A stretch of DNA of 64,000 nt from Streptomyces niger. GTDB lineage: Bacteria; Actinomycetota; Actinomycetes; Streptomycetales; Streptomycetaceae. The notes under the pieces were generated by a model. The model was not told the DNA's origin. It searched no databases and saw nothing but the letters and a program-made list of their open reading frames with translations. Positions 7,413 to 15,521 of this stretch are shown here, one piece after another. Each line of letters starts with the position of its first letter. Position 1 is the stretch's first letter. Location of the stretch: contig NZ_JOFQ01000001.1 of assembly GCF_000718305.1 (NCBI RefSeq), positions 496,001-560,000 of the forward strand, written 5' to 3'. The position numbers and the translations under genes are program-made.

Positions 7413-9842
7413 TCAGTCCCCGTGCGTGAGGGTGAGGTCGAAGCCCTCGTGGCCCTCTGCGGTCACGGTCAGCGGGGTGGCGACCGGCGGATAGCCGCTG
7501 GCCACGACCGTGTACTCGCCGCCGGACAGGTCGGTGAACGCGTACGCGCCGTCCGGGCCCGTCGTACTGACCGCCACCACGTTGCCCGCGGGGTCCAGCA
7601 GCGAGACGCGTGCCTCGCCCAGCGGCGCGCCGGAGCGGTTGACGACCGTGCCGCGGAGGGTCGCCGCGCGCTGCAGCACGGCGTCCTGGCGGGTCGGTAC
7701 GCCGCCGGAGACCTCGACCATGCCGGCGTACGGCTGGAAGCCCTCCGCACTGGCCGTCAGGGTGTAGACGCCCGGCACGAGCGAGGGCAGCCGGTAGCCG
7801 CCGTCCTCGCCGGAGGCGGCCGACTCGATGACGTCGCCGCGCTCGTCCGTGGCGACGACCAGGGCGCCCGCCACCGGCGTGGTGCCGCTGCGTACCGTGC
7901 CTTCCAGGCCTCCGGTGCCGGCCAGCATCAGGTCGAACGCGACCGGCTCCGCGCCGACGGCCAGGGTGGCCACACGCGGCTGGTGCCCCGCGGCGGCGCC
8001 GACCAGCACATAGCTGCCGGCGGCCGGGGTGGCCAGCGTGTACCGGCCGTCCTCCGCGGTGCCGGCACGGCCGAGCTGGCGGCCGTCCGGGGCGATCAGC
8101 GTGACGGCGGCGTGTGGCACGGGGCCGCCGGCCGCGTCCAGGACCCGGCCGTGCACGGCGGGCCCGGACGGCGTCTCCGAGGCCGTGGTCACCGGGGTCG
8201 GTGCCGTCTCCGCGCCGGCTGCGGCGGTGGCGCCGGTCACCGGGAGTTCGGCCGTGGTCGTGGGATCCGCCCCTTCGGAGGGGTCGTACGGCGCACCGTG
8301 CCGGCCGTGGCCGTGGCCGTGGTGTTCGGCTTCGACGGCCACCGCCGGGCCGTGGTCGGACACGGCCTTGCCCCGGCGGTACAGCAGCAGCGTGATGACG
8401 AGGCCGGCCGCGAAGAAGGCGGCGGCCCACCAGTACGCGACGTCGTAGCTGTGCAGCGCCGCCTCGGCCTGGTTGAGCCTGGTCGGCTTGCGGTCCGCGA
8501 GGTAGTTCGTGACGGCGCTGGCGGCCATCGTGTTGAACAGCGCGGTCCCGATCGAGCCGCCGACCTGCTGCATGGTGTTGACCGTCGCGGAGGCGACACC
8601 CTGGTCGTTGGGCGCGACGCCGAGGGTGGCCAGGCTCATGGCGGGCGGCATGACCATGCCGAGGCCGAGGCCCATCACCAGCAGCGGCGGCAGCACGTGC
8701 GCGGCGTAGGTGCTGTCCACTTCCAGCCGCGTCAGCCAGACCATGCCGGCCGCCGCGAAGAGCATGCCCAGCGGCACGATCGGCTTGGGACCGATCTTCG
8801 GCACCAGGATGTTCATGGACAGCTGCGCCATCACCATCAGCATGCCGACCATCGGCAGGAAGGCGAGACCGGTCTTGACCGGCGTGTAGGCGAGCGTCTG
8901 CTGCAGGTAGTAGGTCAGGAAGAGGAAGACCCCGAACATGCCGGCGCCCGAGATGAACACGGATATGAAGGACGCGGCACGATTGCGGTCACCCAGGACA
9001 CGCAACGGCAGCAGCGGGTGCCCGGCACGCGTCTCCCACAGCACGAAGGCGAGCAGCAGCACGCCGCCGGCCGCGAGGAACGCCCAGCACATCCAGTGGC
9101 TCCAGGCGTGCGTCTCGGCGTTGGAAAAGCCGAAGACGATGCCGAAGAGGCCGGCCGCCACGAGCAGCGTGCCGAAGAGGTCGAGGCGGGGCCGGGTGGC
9201 CGGCGCGGGGCGCCGGATGAAGACCAGCGCGCCGATGACCGCGACGACGGCGATGACGAGGTTGACGTAGAGGGTCCAGCGCCAGTCCAGGTGCTCGGTC
9301 AGTACGCCGCCGAGCAGCAGTCCGATGGCGCCGCCGGAACCGGCGATCGCACCGAAGATGCCGAACGCCTTGGCGCGTTCCTTGGCGTCGGTGAACGTCG
9401 TCGTCAGCAGCGAGAGCGCCGACGGTGCGAGCAGCGCACCGAACAGGCCCTGCAGGGCCCGGCCGATGACCAGCATGGAGAAGCCGTTGGCCGCGCCGGC
9501 GAGCGCGGACGAACCGGCGAAGCCGACCAGGCCGATCAGCAGCGTCGTCTTCCGGCCGAAGAGGTCGGCGAGCCTACCGCCGAGCAGCAGCAGTGAGCCG
9601 AAGGCGAGGGAGTAGGCGGTGACGACCCACTGCCGGCCGTCGTTGTCGAAGCCCAGATCGCGCTGGGCGGACGGGAGGGCGATGTTCACGATGGTGGCAT
9701 CCAGCACCACCATCAGCTGGGCGAGGCCGATGACGGCCAGCACCCACCAACGATGGGGCGCGTGCCCCGCCGCCCGGCCGTCGGACGGCGCGTCCCCCGG
9801 CTGACCGGTGTCGGCGCGTGCATCGACAGGGGTGGATGTCAT
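7413..9842 (-). CDS. DHA2-type MFS drug exporter fused to C-terminal carboxypeptidase-regulatory-like domains
   Basis: An 809-residue protein. Residues about 30-500 form a 14-helix DHA2 major facilitator ('LDATIVNIALPSAQRDLGF' is motif D1, 'GRLADLFGRKTTLL' motif A). Such exporters use the proton gradient to expel drugs or metabolites. Residues about 560-809 hold three beta-sandwich repeats of carboxypeptidase-regulatory-like type, each with a pattern such as 'GxVxxxxGxPxxxAxVxL' and then 'DGxYxL' ('EDGRYTLATPAAGSYVL', 'EDGGYRLPSLVPGVYTL', 'PDGAYAFTDLSGGEYTV'). With 14 helices the tail should be cytoplasmic. The gene follows tetR by 146 bp, which probably represses it. Confidence 0.9.
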   Translation of the reverse strand: MTSTPVDARADTGQPGDAPSDGRAAGHAPHRWWVLAVIGLAQLMVVLDATIVNIALPSAQRDLGFDNDGRQWVVTAYSLAFGSLLLLGGRLADLFGRKTTLLIGLVGFAGSSALAGAANGFSMLVIGRALQGLFGALLAPSALSLLTTTFTDAKERAKAFGIFGAIAGSGGAIGLLLGGVLTEHLDWRWTLYVNLVIAVVAVIGALVFIRRPAPATRPRLDLFGTLLVAAGLFGIVFGFSNAETHAWSHWMCWAFLAAGGVLLLAFVLWETRAGHPLLPLRVLGDRNRAASFISVFISGAGMFGVFLFLTYYLQQTLAYTPVKTGLAFLPMVGMLMVMAQLSMNILVPKIGPKPIVPLGMLFAAAGMVWLTRLEVDSTYAAHVLPPLLVMGLGLGMVMPPAMSLATLGVAPNDQGVASATVNTMQQVGGSIGTALFNTMAASAVTNYLADRKPTRLNQAEAALHSYDVAYWWAAAFFAAGLVITLLLYRRGKAVSDHGPAVAVEAEHHGHGHGRHGAPYDPSEGADPTTTAELPVTGATAAAGAETAPTPVTTASETPSGPAVHGRVLDAAGGPVPHAAVTLIAPDGRQLGRAGTAEDGRYTLATPAAGSYVLVGAAAGHQPRVATLAVGAEPVAFDLMLAGTGGLEGTVRSGTTPVAGALVVATDERGDVIESAASGEDGGYRLPSLVPGVYTLTASAEGFQPYAGMVEVSGGVPTRQDAVLQRAATLRGTVVNRSGAPLGEARVSLLDPAGNVVAVSTTGPDGAYAFTDLSGGEYTVVASGYPPVATPLTVTAEGHEGFDLTLTHGD

Positions 9843-9988
9843 ACGGAGTCCTTCGGTTCTTCCGGGGTCCGGTACTCCTCTTCCGAAGCCCCGGGGGGTG
9901 GTTCTCGTGCGTACTGCCCGGCTCCGGTCCGGGCTCTCCGTTCGGGCTGCCGGCCGCGGCTCGCGGCCCGGTTCGGCCCGGGCCGGAG

Positions 9989-10624
9989 TCAGGCCCGCAG
10001 CAGGGCGGGAAGCACCACGGCGTCCAGGTACCCCGTGAGGTACGCGGCGTCCGCGGGACGCTGTTCGATCATCGGGCGGGCGAAGACGGCGCCGGACAGC
10101 GCGTGCGGGAAGTAGGGGATCGCGGGGCAGGCCGCATCGACCTCACCGCGGGCGACCGCCCGGTCGAGCATGGCCTGCATCACCTCCAGTTCGGGTTCGA
10201 TCAGGGCCGCGCGCATGGCCTCGGCCAGCTCCGCGTCCTTGTGCACGGCATGGGTGATGCCGCGCATCAGGTCGATGTCCTTCTTGGTGTCCCCGATGCG
10301 CCGGGCGAGCTCGTGCACGTCGCCGCGGAGCGATCCGGTGTCCAGGTCCTCCAGCGAGAAGGGCCGCAGGTGCCGCAGCGCGGCGGACACCAGCCGGGGT
10401 TTGCCGTGCCAGCGGCGGTACAGCGTGGCCTTGCTGCACCGGGACCGCGCGGCGACGGCGTCCAGGGTGAGGCTCTCGTAGCCGACCTCGCGCACCAGGT
10501 CGAGGACGGCCGCGTACAGCTCGCTCTCGCGCTCCGGCGAGAGCCGGGTCCGGCGGGCCGCCCCCTCGCCGCTGTGGCGCGGCGCGGGGGTGGCCGACGA
10601 CGGAGTGGAGACGGACATGTCCAC
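9989..10624 (-). CDS. TetR-family transcriptional regulator
   Basis: A 211-residue protein with a TetR helix-turn-helix at about residues 32-80 ('LVREVGYESLTLDAVAARSRCSKATLYRRW') and a helical ligand-binding C-terminus ('DLMRGITHAVHKD'). It lies upstream of the DHA2 exporter on the same strand, and two perfect palindromes lie upstream of its own start, so it probably represses itself and the exporter. The ligand is presumably an exported compound. Confidence 0.88.
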   Translation of the reverse strand: MDMSVSTPSSATPAPRHSGEGAARRTRLSPERESELYAAVLDLVREVGYESLTLDAVAARSRCSKATLYRRWHGKPRLVSAALRHLRPFSLEDLDTGSLRGDVHELARRIGDTKKDIDLMRGITHAVHKDAELAEAMRAALIEPELEVMQAMLDRAVARGEVDAACPAIPYFPHALSGAVFARPMIEQRPADAAYLTGYLDAVVLPALLRA

Positions 10625-10693
10625 CTGTTCTTCGGGGCGTGTGTGCGTACCCGGGCGTGCGGCCTTCGGGACGATCGACGGGGCAGAGCGGAT

Positions 10694-10706
10694 CGAAACG
10701 GTTTCG
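10694..10706. promoter_or_regulatory. Putative TetR operator, proximal
   Basis: CGAAACGGTTTCG is a perfect 13-bp palindrome 70 bp upstream of the tetR start. It shares the CGAAAC/GTTTCG arms with a second site 50 bp further upstream. Confidence 0.5.
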
Positions 10707-10743
10707 TACTCTTACCCTCTCCGAGCGTACGCCCGGCTCCGAT

Positions 10744-10761
10744 CGAAACGCAAACGTTTCG
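10744..10761. promoter_or_regulatory. Putative TetR operator, distal
   Basis: CGAAACGcaaaCGTTTCG has perfect 7-bp arms around a 4-base centre. On the minus strand a TTGCGT, 18 bases, TACGCT promoter can be read overlapping it, so binding would block transcription of tetR and the exporter. The promoter reading is tentative. Confidence 0.5.
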
Positions 10762-10848
10762 TTATGGTCCCCCGCACACCCTTCCCCTCCAGGCTGCGCC
10801 TCCCCTCCCCGCCCCGCATCCCCGCACGTGAGATGCGCTGCGGGGCGC

Positions 10849-11517
10849 TCAGATACGGTTCGCCGGCAGCACCACGGCCGTCGTCACCAGGCCCGACCCG
10901 ATGAGCCACCGGCCGCTGAACCCGGTCAGCTCGCGGCCCCCGACCACCGGCCCCGGGACGCGGAACCGGGCGGTGAAGGTGGCGTCCGTCGGGTCCAGCG
11001 TGATCCGCGCGTCCTCGAAGCCCAGCCAGCGGCGGGCGAGCGGGTACCAGGCCTTGTAGACGCTCTCCTTCGCACTGAACAGCAGCCGGTCCCAGCACAC
11101 GTCGGGGACCAGCTCGGCCAGCCGGGCCAGCTCGGCCCGCTCCTCGGGGAGGGCGACCAGTTTCAGTACGCCCGGGTCGCCCACCGGCGCGTGCGGCTCC
11201 GCGTCCAGGCCGAGCGTCAGCACGTCAGTGGCGCGGGCCACGGCGGCACCGCGGTATCCGTCGCAGTGGGTCAGCGCCCCGACGACGCCGTCCGGCCACT
11301 GCGGCGCGCGGTCGGCAGCCGGCAGCAGCGGGGCGGGGGCGAAGCCCAGCCGCCCGAGCGCCTCGCGGGCGCAGCTGCGTACGGTGCCGAACTCCTGCTG
11401 GCGCTTCGGTACGGCGCGGGCCACCAGCGCCCACTCCTCGGGGAACATCTCCGAGACCGGCACGTCGTCGAAGGCCTCGGCGGTGATCACTGGAGCGGGC
11501 AACAGCTTGTCGATCAC
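10849..11517 (-). CDS. 4'-phosphopantetheinyl transferase, Sfp type
   Basis: A 222-residue protein. It should transfer the phosphopantetheine arm of CoA to carrier-protein domains of polyketide and peptide synthetases. Visible motifs are 'GALTHCDGY' (about 80-88), the Mg-binding 'GLDAEPH' (Asp105, Glu107) and 'FSAKESVYKAWYP' (Lys150, Glu151, Lys155), the WxxKEAxxK-type signature. The GTG start at 11517 overlaps the metallophosphoesterase stop by four bases (GTGA), so the two are translationally coupled, an arrangement I recall from other Streptomyces. It could activate the carrier domain of the Pls-type enzyme at the window edge, among others. Confidence 0.92.
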   Translation of the reverse strand: MIDKLLPAPVITAEAFDDVPVSEMFPEEWALVARAVPKRQQEFGTVRSCAREALGRLGFAPAPLLPAADRAPQWPDGVVGALTHCDGYRGAAVARATDVLTLGLDAEPHAPVGDPGVLKLVALPEERAELARLAELVPDVCWDRLLFSAKESVYKAWYPLARRWLGFEDARITLDPTDATFTARFRVPGPVVGGRELTGFSGRWLIGSGLVTTAVVLPANRI

Positions 11518-12455
11518 GTCGGGCTCCCGGCGGTCGTGGTGGCCGGCGCGGTCACGGCCGGCAGGATCTGGACGGGCCGGCCCTGCGGGCCGGAGCGGTG
11601 CCGCCACTCCCTGGGGTAGCCGAGGGAGACCTCCTGATGGGGCACGCCGTCCCACATCACGAGGCGCGGGATGTGCAGATGGCCGTGGACGACGGTGGCC
11701 GCGCGGAACCGGCGCGGCCAGTCCGCCGTCGCCTCCGTACCGCACCACAGGGCGAACTCCGGGTACCGCAACGGCCGGACCGGCTCGCGGACGAGCGGGA
11801 AGTGGTTGACGAGGACGGTGGGCAGCTCCTCCGGGACGGCGGCGAGCCGCGCCTCGGTGGCCGCCAGCCGGGCCCGGCACCACGCGTCCCGCGTCGGATA
11901 CGGGTCAGGGTGCAGGAAGAACTCGTCGGTGCAGACGATGCCCGCCTTCTCGGCCACGGCGAGCGCCGCCTCCTTGGTGGCCGTCCCCGGCGGGCGGAAG
12001 GTGTAGTCGTAGAGCAGGAAGAGGGGCGCGACGACGACCGGGCCGCCCTCGCCCTCCCAGACGGGATACGGGTCCTCGGGGGTGACGACGCCCAGCTCCC
12101 GGCAGAGGTCGACCAGGTGCTCGTAGCGTGCGACGCCGCGGAGCCGCACCGGGTCGTTGGTCGGCGTCCACAGCTCGTGGTTGCCCGGTACCCAGACGAC
12201 CTTGGCGAAGCGTTCGCTCAGCCGTTCCAGGGCCCAGCGGATGTCGGCCACGTACTCGCCGAGGTCCCCGGCGACCAGCAGCCAGTCGTCGGCCGAGGCC
12301 GGCTCCAGCCGTTCGACGATGTCGCGGTTCTCCGCGTACCGGACGTGCAGGTCGCTGACGGCCACCACCCGGCCGGCCCGGCCGCGGCGGCCCGAACCGG
12401 CCTGCGGAGGAACGGCCCGGGCGTCGCCGGGGAGGGCACGGATCTCGTAGGTCAC
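11514..12455 (-). CDS. Calcineurin-like metallophosphoesterase
   Basis: A 313-residue protein with the full metal-binding set: 'SDLH' (Asp35, His37), 'GDLGEY' (Asp64), 'GNHE' (Asn92, His93), then 'VNHFPL' and 'GHLH' near the C-terminus. The fold hydrolyses phosphomonoesters or diesters with two metal ions; the substrate is unknown. The GTG at 12455 was chosen because longer frames only add Arg/Pro-rich sequence with no conserved motif. It is the first gene of the pair with the phosphopantetheinyl transferase, so a role in CoA or carrier-protein arm turnover is possible but only an inference from position. Confidence 0.88.
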   Translation of the reverse strand: MTYEIRALPGDARAVPPQAGSGRRGRAGRVVAVSDLHVRYAENRDIVERLEPASADDWLLVAGDLGEYVADIRWALERLSERFAKVVWVPGNHELWTPTNDPVRLRGVARYEHLVDLCRELGVVTPEDPYPVWEGEGGPVVVAPLFLLYDYTFRPPGTATKEAALAVAEKAGIVCTDEFFLHPDPYPTRDAWCRARLAATEARLAAVPEELPTVLVNHFPLVREPVRPLRYPEFALWCGTEATADWPRRFRAATVVHGHLHIPRLVMWDGVPHQEVSLGYPREWRHRSGPQGRPVQILPAVTAPATTTAGSPT

Positions 12456-12643
12456 GACTGAAGTAAAGACCGTTCCGGGCCAAGAGTGAAGGGCCCACCG
12501 GAAGGCCGGAAGCCGGCCGATCGGCCGGCCATGGAACCGGACCGCACCGGGTCCCGCAACCCGGCGGCCCTCGATATGGCCCATCCGAGCGGCGACGGCC
12601 GGAGCGAGGGATGAGGACCGGCCGAAGGGGGCACTCGTGGGCC

Positions 12644-13159
12644 ATGCTGCTACTGCGACTTCTCGCCCGGCCGATGCTGGCCTCGACCTACGTCTTCGCG
12701 GGCTACCAGACCTTCCGCAACCCCGCACCCCTGGTGCCGGCCGCCGAGCCGGTGGTCCAGCCGATCGCCCAGCGCGTTCCCGGCCTGCCGCAAGAGACCG
12801 AACAGCTCGTCAAGCTCAGCGGCGGCGTCCAGCTGGTGGCCGGCTCGCTGCTGGCGATCGGCAAGCTGCCGCGGCTGTCCGCGCTGGCGATCGCCGCCAC
12901 GCTGGTGCCGACGACGCTCGCCGGACACCGGTTCTGGGAGGCGGAGGACGAACAGACGCGGGGTCAGGAGCGCATCCAGTTCCTGAAGAACCTCTCCATG
13001 CTCGGCGGGCTGCTGATCGCCGGCGCCGACACCCACGGCAAGCCGTCGCTCGCCTGGCAGGGCCGGCACGCGGCGCACCAGGCGCGCCGGGAGGCGGCGC
13101 TGCGGGCCCGCACGGCCCGCAGGACGCACAAGGTCAGCAGCCGGCTCCCGGTCGGCTGA
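12644..13159 (+). CDS. DoxX-family membrane protein
   Basis: A 171-residue protein with about four hydrophobic helices and the DoxX beginning 'LLARPMLASTYVFAGYQTFRNP', then 'KLSGGVQLVAGSLLAIGKLPRLSALAIAATL' and 'GHRFWE'. The tail is Arg/Ala-rich and soluble. DoxX proteins sit in the cell membrane and are linked to thiol and oxidative-stress systems, but the biochemical role is unsettled. An in-frame ATG at 12611 would add 11 residues; 12644 was preferred because homologous N-termini begin close to the first helix. Confidence 0.85.
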   Translation: MLLLRLLARPMLASTYVFAGYQTFRNPAPLVPAAEPVVQPIAQRVPGLPQETEQLVKLSGGVQLVAGSLLAIGKLPRLSALAIAATLVPTTLAGHRFWEAEDEQTRGQERIQFLKNLSMLGGLLIAGADTHGKPSLAWQGRHAAHQARREAALRARTARRTHKVSSRLPVG

Positions 13160-13175
13160 CCGCAATCGGTCCGCT

Positions 13176-13217
13176 GTCCCGCGGCGCCGTGCCCCACTGC
13201 GGACGGTGCCGCGGGAC
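13176..13217. terminator. Hairpin between convergent DoxX and P450 genes
   Basis: Inverted repeat GTCCCGCGGC (13176-13185) and GCCGCGGGAC (13208-13217), perfect 10-bp arms with a 22-base loop. The loop is long, so confidence is moderate. Confidence 0.45.
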
Positions 13218-13243
13218 CGGTGCGCCGACGGCCGGTCAGCGGC

Positions 13244-14461
13244 TCACCAGCTGAGCGGCAGTTCGTGCAGACCGTAGACCGCCATGTCCGTACGGAAGGG
13301 CAGCTCCTCCAGGGGCCGGTCCAGCCGGAGCCCCGGGAAGCGGCGCAGCAGCGCCGGGTACGCGAGCTGCAGTTCGATACGGGCCAGGTTCTGCCCCAGG
13401 CACTGGTGGGGGCCGGAGCCGAACGCGAGGTGGGCGCGGGCGGCCCGGTCCACGTCCAGCCGGTCGGGGTCGGCGAAGACCTCGGGGTCCCGGTTGGCCA
13501 GGTCGTTGGCGCAGATCACGGCCTCACCGGCGCGGATGAGCTGCCCGCCGACCTCGATGTCGGCGACGGCGACGCGGCGCCGCCCCATGTGGGTGATCGT
13601 CAGGTACCGCAGCAGCTCCTCGACCGCGCCGGCGACCCGCTGCGGACTGCCGTCCCGGACCGCGGCGAGCTGGTCGGGGTGCTGGAGCAGGGCACAGGTA
13701 CCGAGCGCGATCATGTTGGCGGTGGTCTCGTGCCCGGCGATCAGCAGCAGCCGGGCCTGCTTGGCGCACTCGTCGACGGTGCTCTCGCCGGTGAGCAGGT
13801 ACTGCTCGGCCAGCCGGCTCAGCAGGTCGTCGCCGGGCTGCTCGGCCTTGAACTCCACGAGCTTTTCGAGGTAGTCGAGCAGCTCCTGGGAAGCGGCGAG
13901 GGCGGCCTCCGGCGCGCTGCGCGTGTCGATCATGACGGCGCTGCACCGCTGGAAGAAGTCGTGGTCCTCGTACGGCACGCCGAGCAGTTCGCAGATCACC
14001 AGGGACGGCAGCGGCAACGCGAAGTCGGTGACCAGGTCGGCCGGCGGGCCCGCCTGCTCCATGGCGTCCAGCAGGTCGGTGATGATGCGCTCGATACGCG
14101 GCCGCAGGGCCTGCATGCGCTTGATGGTGAAGTCACCGGTGAACCGGCGTCGCTGGGCGTTGTGTTCGGGCTCGTCCATCGTGATGAACGTGCGGTTGTG
14201 GGCCCGGGTCGCCTCGAACGACGCGCTGACGGTGGGGTAGCCGGAGTGCCGGCTGTCCGCGCTGATCCGCGGGTCGCGCAACAGCGCGACCTGCTCCTCG
14301 TGCCGGGTGACCAGCCACGCCGTCGAGCCGTTCCACAGCGACACGCGGGTCACGGGCGCCTGCTCGCGCAGCTCCTGGGTCACGGGCGGCGGGTCGAAGG
14401 GGCAGCCGGGGGCGCGTCGGGTGGTGAGGGCGGGTGCGGGGGCGGCGGGAGCCTCGGTCAT
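13244..14461 (-). CDS. Cytochrome P450, CYP105-like
   Basis: A 405-residue soluble P450 with the heme-ligand loop 'FGSGPHQCLG' (347-356, Cys354), the I-helix oxygen-activation motif 'AGHETT' (242-247) and the K-helix ExxR (Glu282-Arg285). The N-terminal 'RAPGCPFDPPP' and the region 'RRRFTGDFTIKRMQALRPRI' are typical of actinomycete CYP105 enzymes, which hydroxylate diverse drugs and secondary metabolites. A 3Fe-4S ferredoxin gene lies 48 bp upstream and probably supplies electrons. No other biosynthetic genes are adjacent, so the substrate is open; xenobiotic oxidation is plausible. Confidence 0.92.
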   Translation of the reverse strand: MTEAPAAPAPALTTRRAPGCPFDPPPVTQELREQAPVTRVSLWNGSTAWLVTRHEEQVALLRDPRISADSRHSGYPTVSASFEATRAHNRTFITMDEPEHNAQRRRFTGDFTIKRMQALRPRIERIITDLLDAMEQAGPPADLVTDFALPLPSLVICELLGVPYEDHDFFQRCSAVMIDTRSAPEAALAASQELLDYLEKLVEFKAEQPGDDLLSRLAEQYLLTGESTVDECAKQARLLLIAGHETTANMIALGTCALLQHPDQLAAVRDGSPQRVAGAVEELLRYLTITHMGRRRVAVADIEVGGQLIRAGEAVICANDLANRDPEVFADPDRLDVDRAARAHLAFGSGPHQCLGQNLARIELQLAYPALLRRFPGLRLDRPLEELPFRTDMAVYGLHELPLSW

Positions 14462-14509
14462 GGTTGTCCTTCCACGGTGGGGCGGGCAGGAGCCGGTGGT
14501 GACGGCGGG

Positions 14510-14701
14510 TCAGGCGAGCGCGATGGCTGCCGCGGGGCAGATCTGCGCCGCCTCCGTGACGGCCGCGTGCTGCTCGGCGGGCGGTTCGGCGTCCAGCAGG
14601 ACCACGACGCCGTCCTCGTCCCGCTGGTCGAACACCTCGGGCGCCGCCAGCACACACTGCCCGGCCCCGCAGCACTTGTCCTCGTCGATGGTGATGCGCA
14701 C
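14510..14701 (-). CDS. 3Fe-4S ferredoxin partner of the P450
   Basis: A 63-residue protein with the single-cluster pattern 'KCCGAGQC...AAPEVF' (Cys10, Cys16) and a distal Cys55 in 'QICPAAAI'. Position 13, usually the fourth ligand in 4Fe-4S proteins, is Ala, giving a 3Fe-4S cluster. The GTG at 14701 follows a strong GAAGGAGAG ribosome site. It is first in a two-gene operon with the P450, the reverse of the common P450-then-ferredoxin order. Confidence 0.92.
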   Translation of the reverse strand: MRITIDEDKCCGAGQCVLAAPEVFDQRDEDGVVVLLDAEPPAEQHAAVTEAAQICPAAAIALA

Positions 14702-14830
14702 GGTCTCTCCTTCTGCTCCCCCGCGGAGCGGTCCCCGCACGGGTGGGGGGCGAACTCGGTTGTACGGAGCGGCGGTTGACCAACCCTCGAACAGTCCTTG
14801 CCGACTCCTTGGACGGGCCTTGCTCGCGCA

Positions 14831-14847
14831 TTACTTAACAAAAGTAA
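14831..14847. promoter_or_regulatory. Putative MarR operator
   Basis: TTACTTaacaaAAGTAA is a perfect 6-bp-arm inverted repeat in an AT-rich patch of the 290-bp gap between the divergent ferredoxin/P450 operon and marR. Size and symmetry suit a MarR dimer. Nothing else stands out in this gap. Confidence 0.5.
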
Positions 14848-14991
14848 CTACGCGCCGCCGACGCTAACACCGCGATCACCGCACCGGAATCCCCTCGTCC
14901 AGACCGGTACATGCAAGAGGCACGTTTTTCGCCAGCCCTTATCCGCGCCCCGCGCTGCCCCCGCACCCCGGCACTGCGACATGATCGGGGC

Positions 14992-15453
14992 GTGGACCAC
15001 ACCGAAACCCCCGACCGGGAACCGATAGCCGACCTGCACGCCGCGCTCTCCGGCCTCGCCTACGTAATGGCCGGAAACCGCACACACAAACGGCTCCGCT
15101 CGGAGTCGGGCGTAGCCGTCGACCGCGGCTCCCTCGCCCTGCTGCGCGCCCTCGCGGCCGCCCCCGCCCCCTTGCGGATGGGCGAACTCGCGGAAGCGCT
15201 GATGGTCCGGGCCCCGCACGTGACGCGCGAGGTCCGGCGCCTGGAGGACCTCGGCCTGGTGCGGACCACACCCGAGCCCGGGGACCAGCGGGTGCGCCGG
15301 GCCGAGGTCACCGACCAGGGCCGGGACGTCGTCCTGCGCGCCGAGGCGACGGGCCGGCAGTGGCTCTCCGACGCGCTGCGCGGCTTCTCCGAGGAGGAAC
15401 TGCGCACCACGGCCGCGGTGATCGACCGGATCGTGGCCGTGTACCGGAACTGA
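14992..15453 (+). CDS. MarR-family transcriptional regulator
   Basis: A 153-residue protein with a winged helix-turn-helix: 'LRMGELAEALMVRAPHVTREVRRLEDLGLVRTTPEPGDQRVRRAEVTDQGRD' covers recognition helix and wing. The GTG at 14992 is the first start in a frame whose upstream extension has no conserved sequence. It is divergent from the ferredoxin/P450 operon with a palindrome between, so it is the likely local repressor of the P450. Confidence 0.88.
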   Translation: MDHTETPDREPIADLHAALSGLAYVMAGNRTHKRLRSESGVAVDRGSLALLRALAAAPAPLRMGELAEALMVRAPHVTREVRRLEDLGLVRTTPEPGDQRVRRAEVTDQGRDVVLRAEATGRQWLSDALRGFSEEELRTTAAVIDRIVAVYRN

Positions 15454-15521
15454 GACCCGCGGCGAGCCTGTCACCCGCCACGGAGGAGGCGGGCCCCGGC
15501 GCGCCGTGCTGCGATGCCGGG

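Noticed and set aside
13244..14701. P450 as part of a biosynthetic cluster
   Set aside because: No polyketide, peptide synthetase or terpene genes lie beside it; its neighbours are MarR, DoxX and unrelated membrane proteins.
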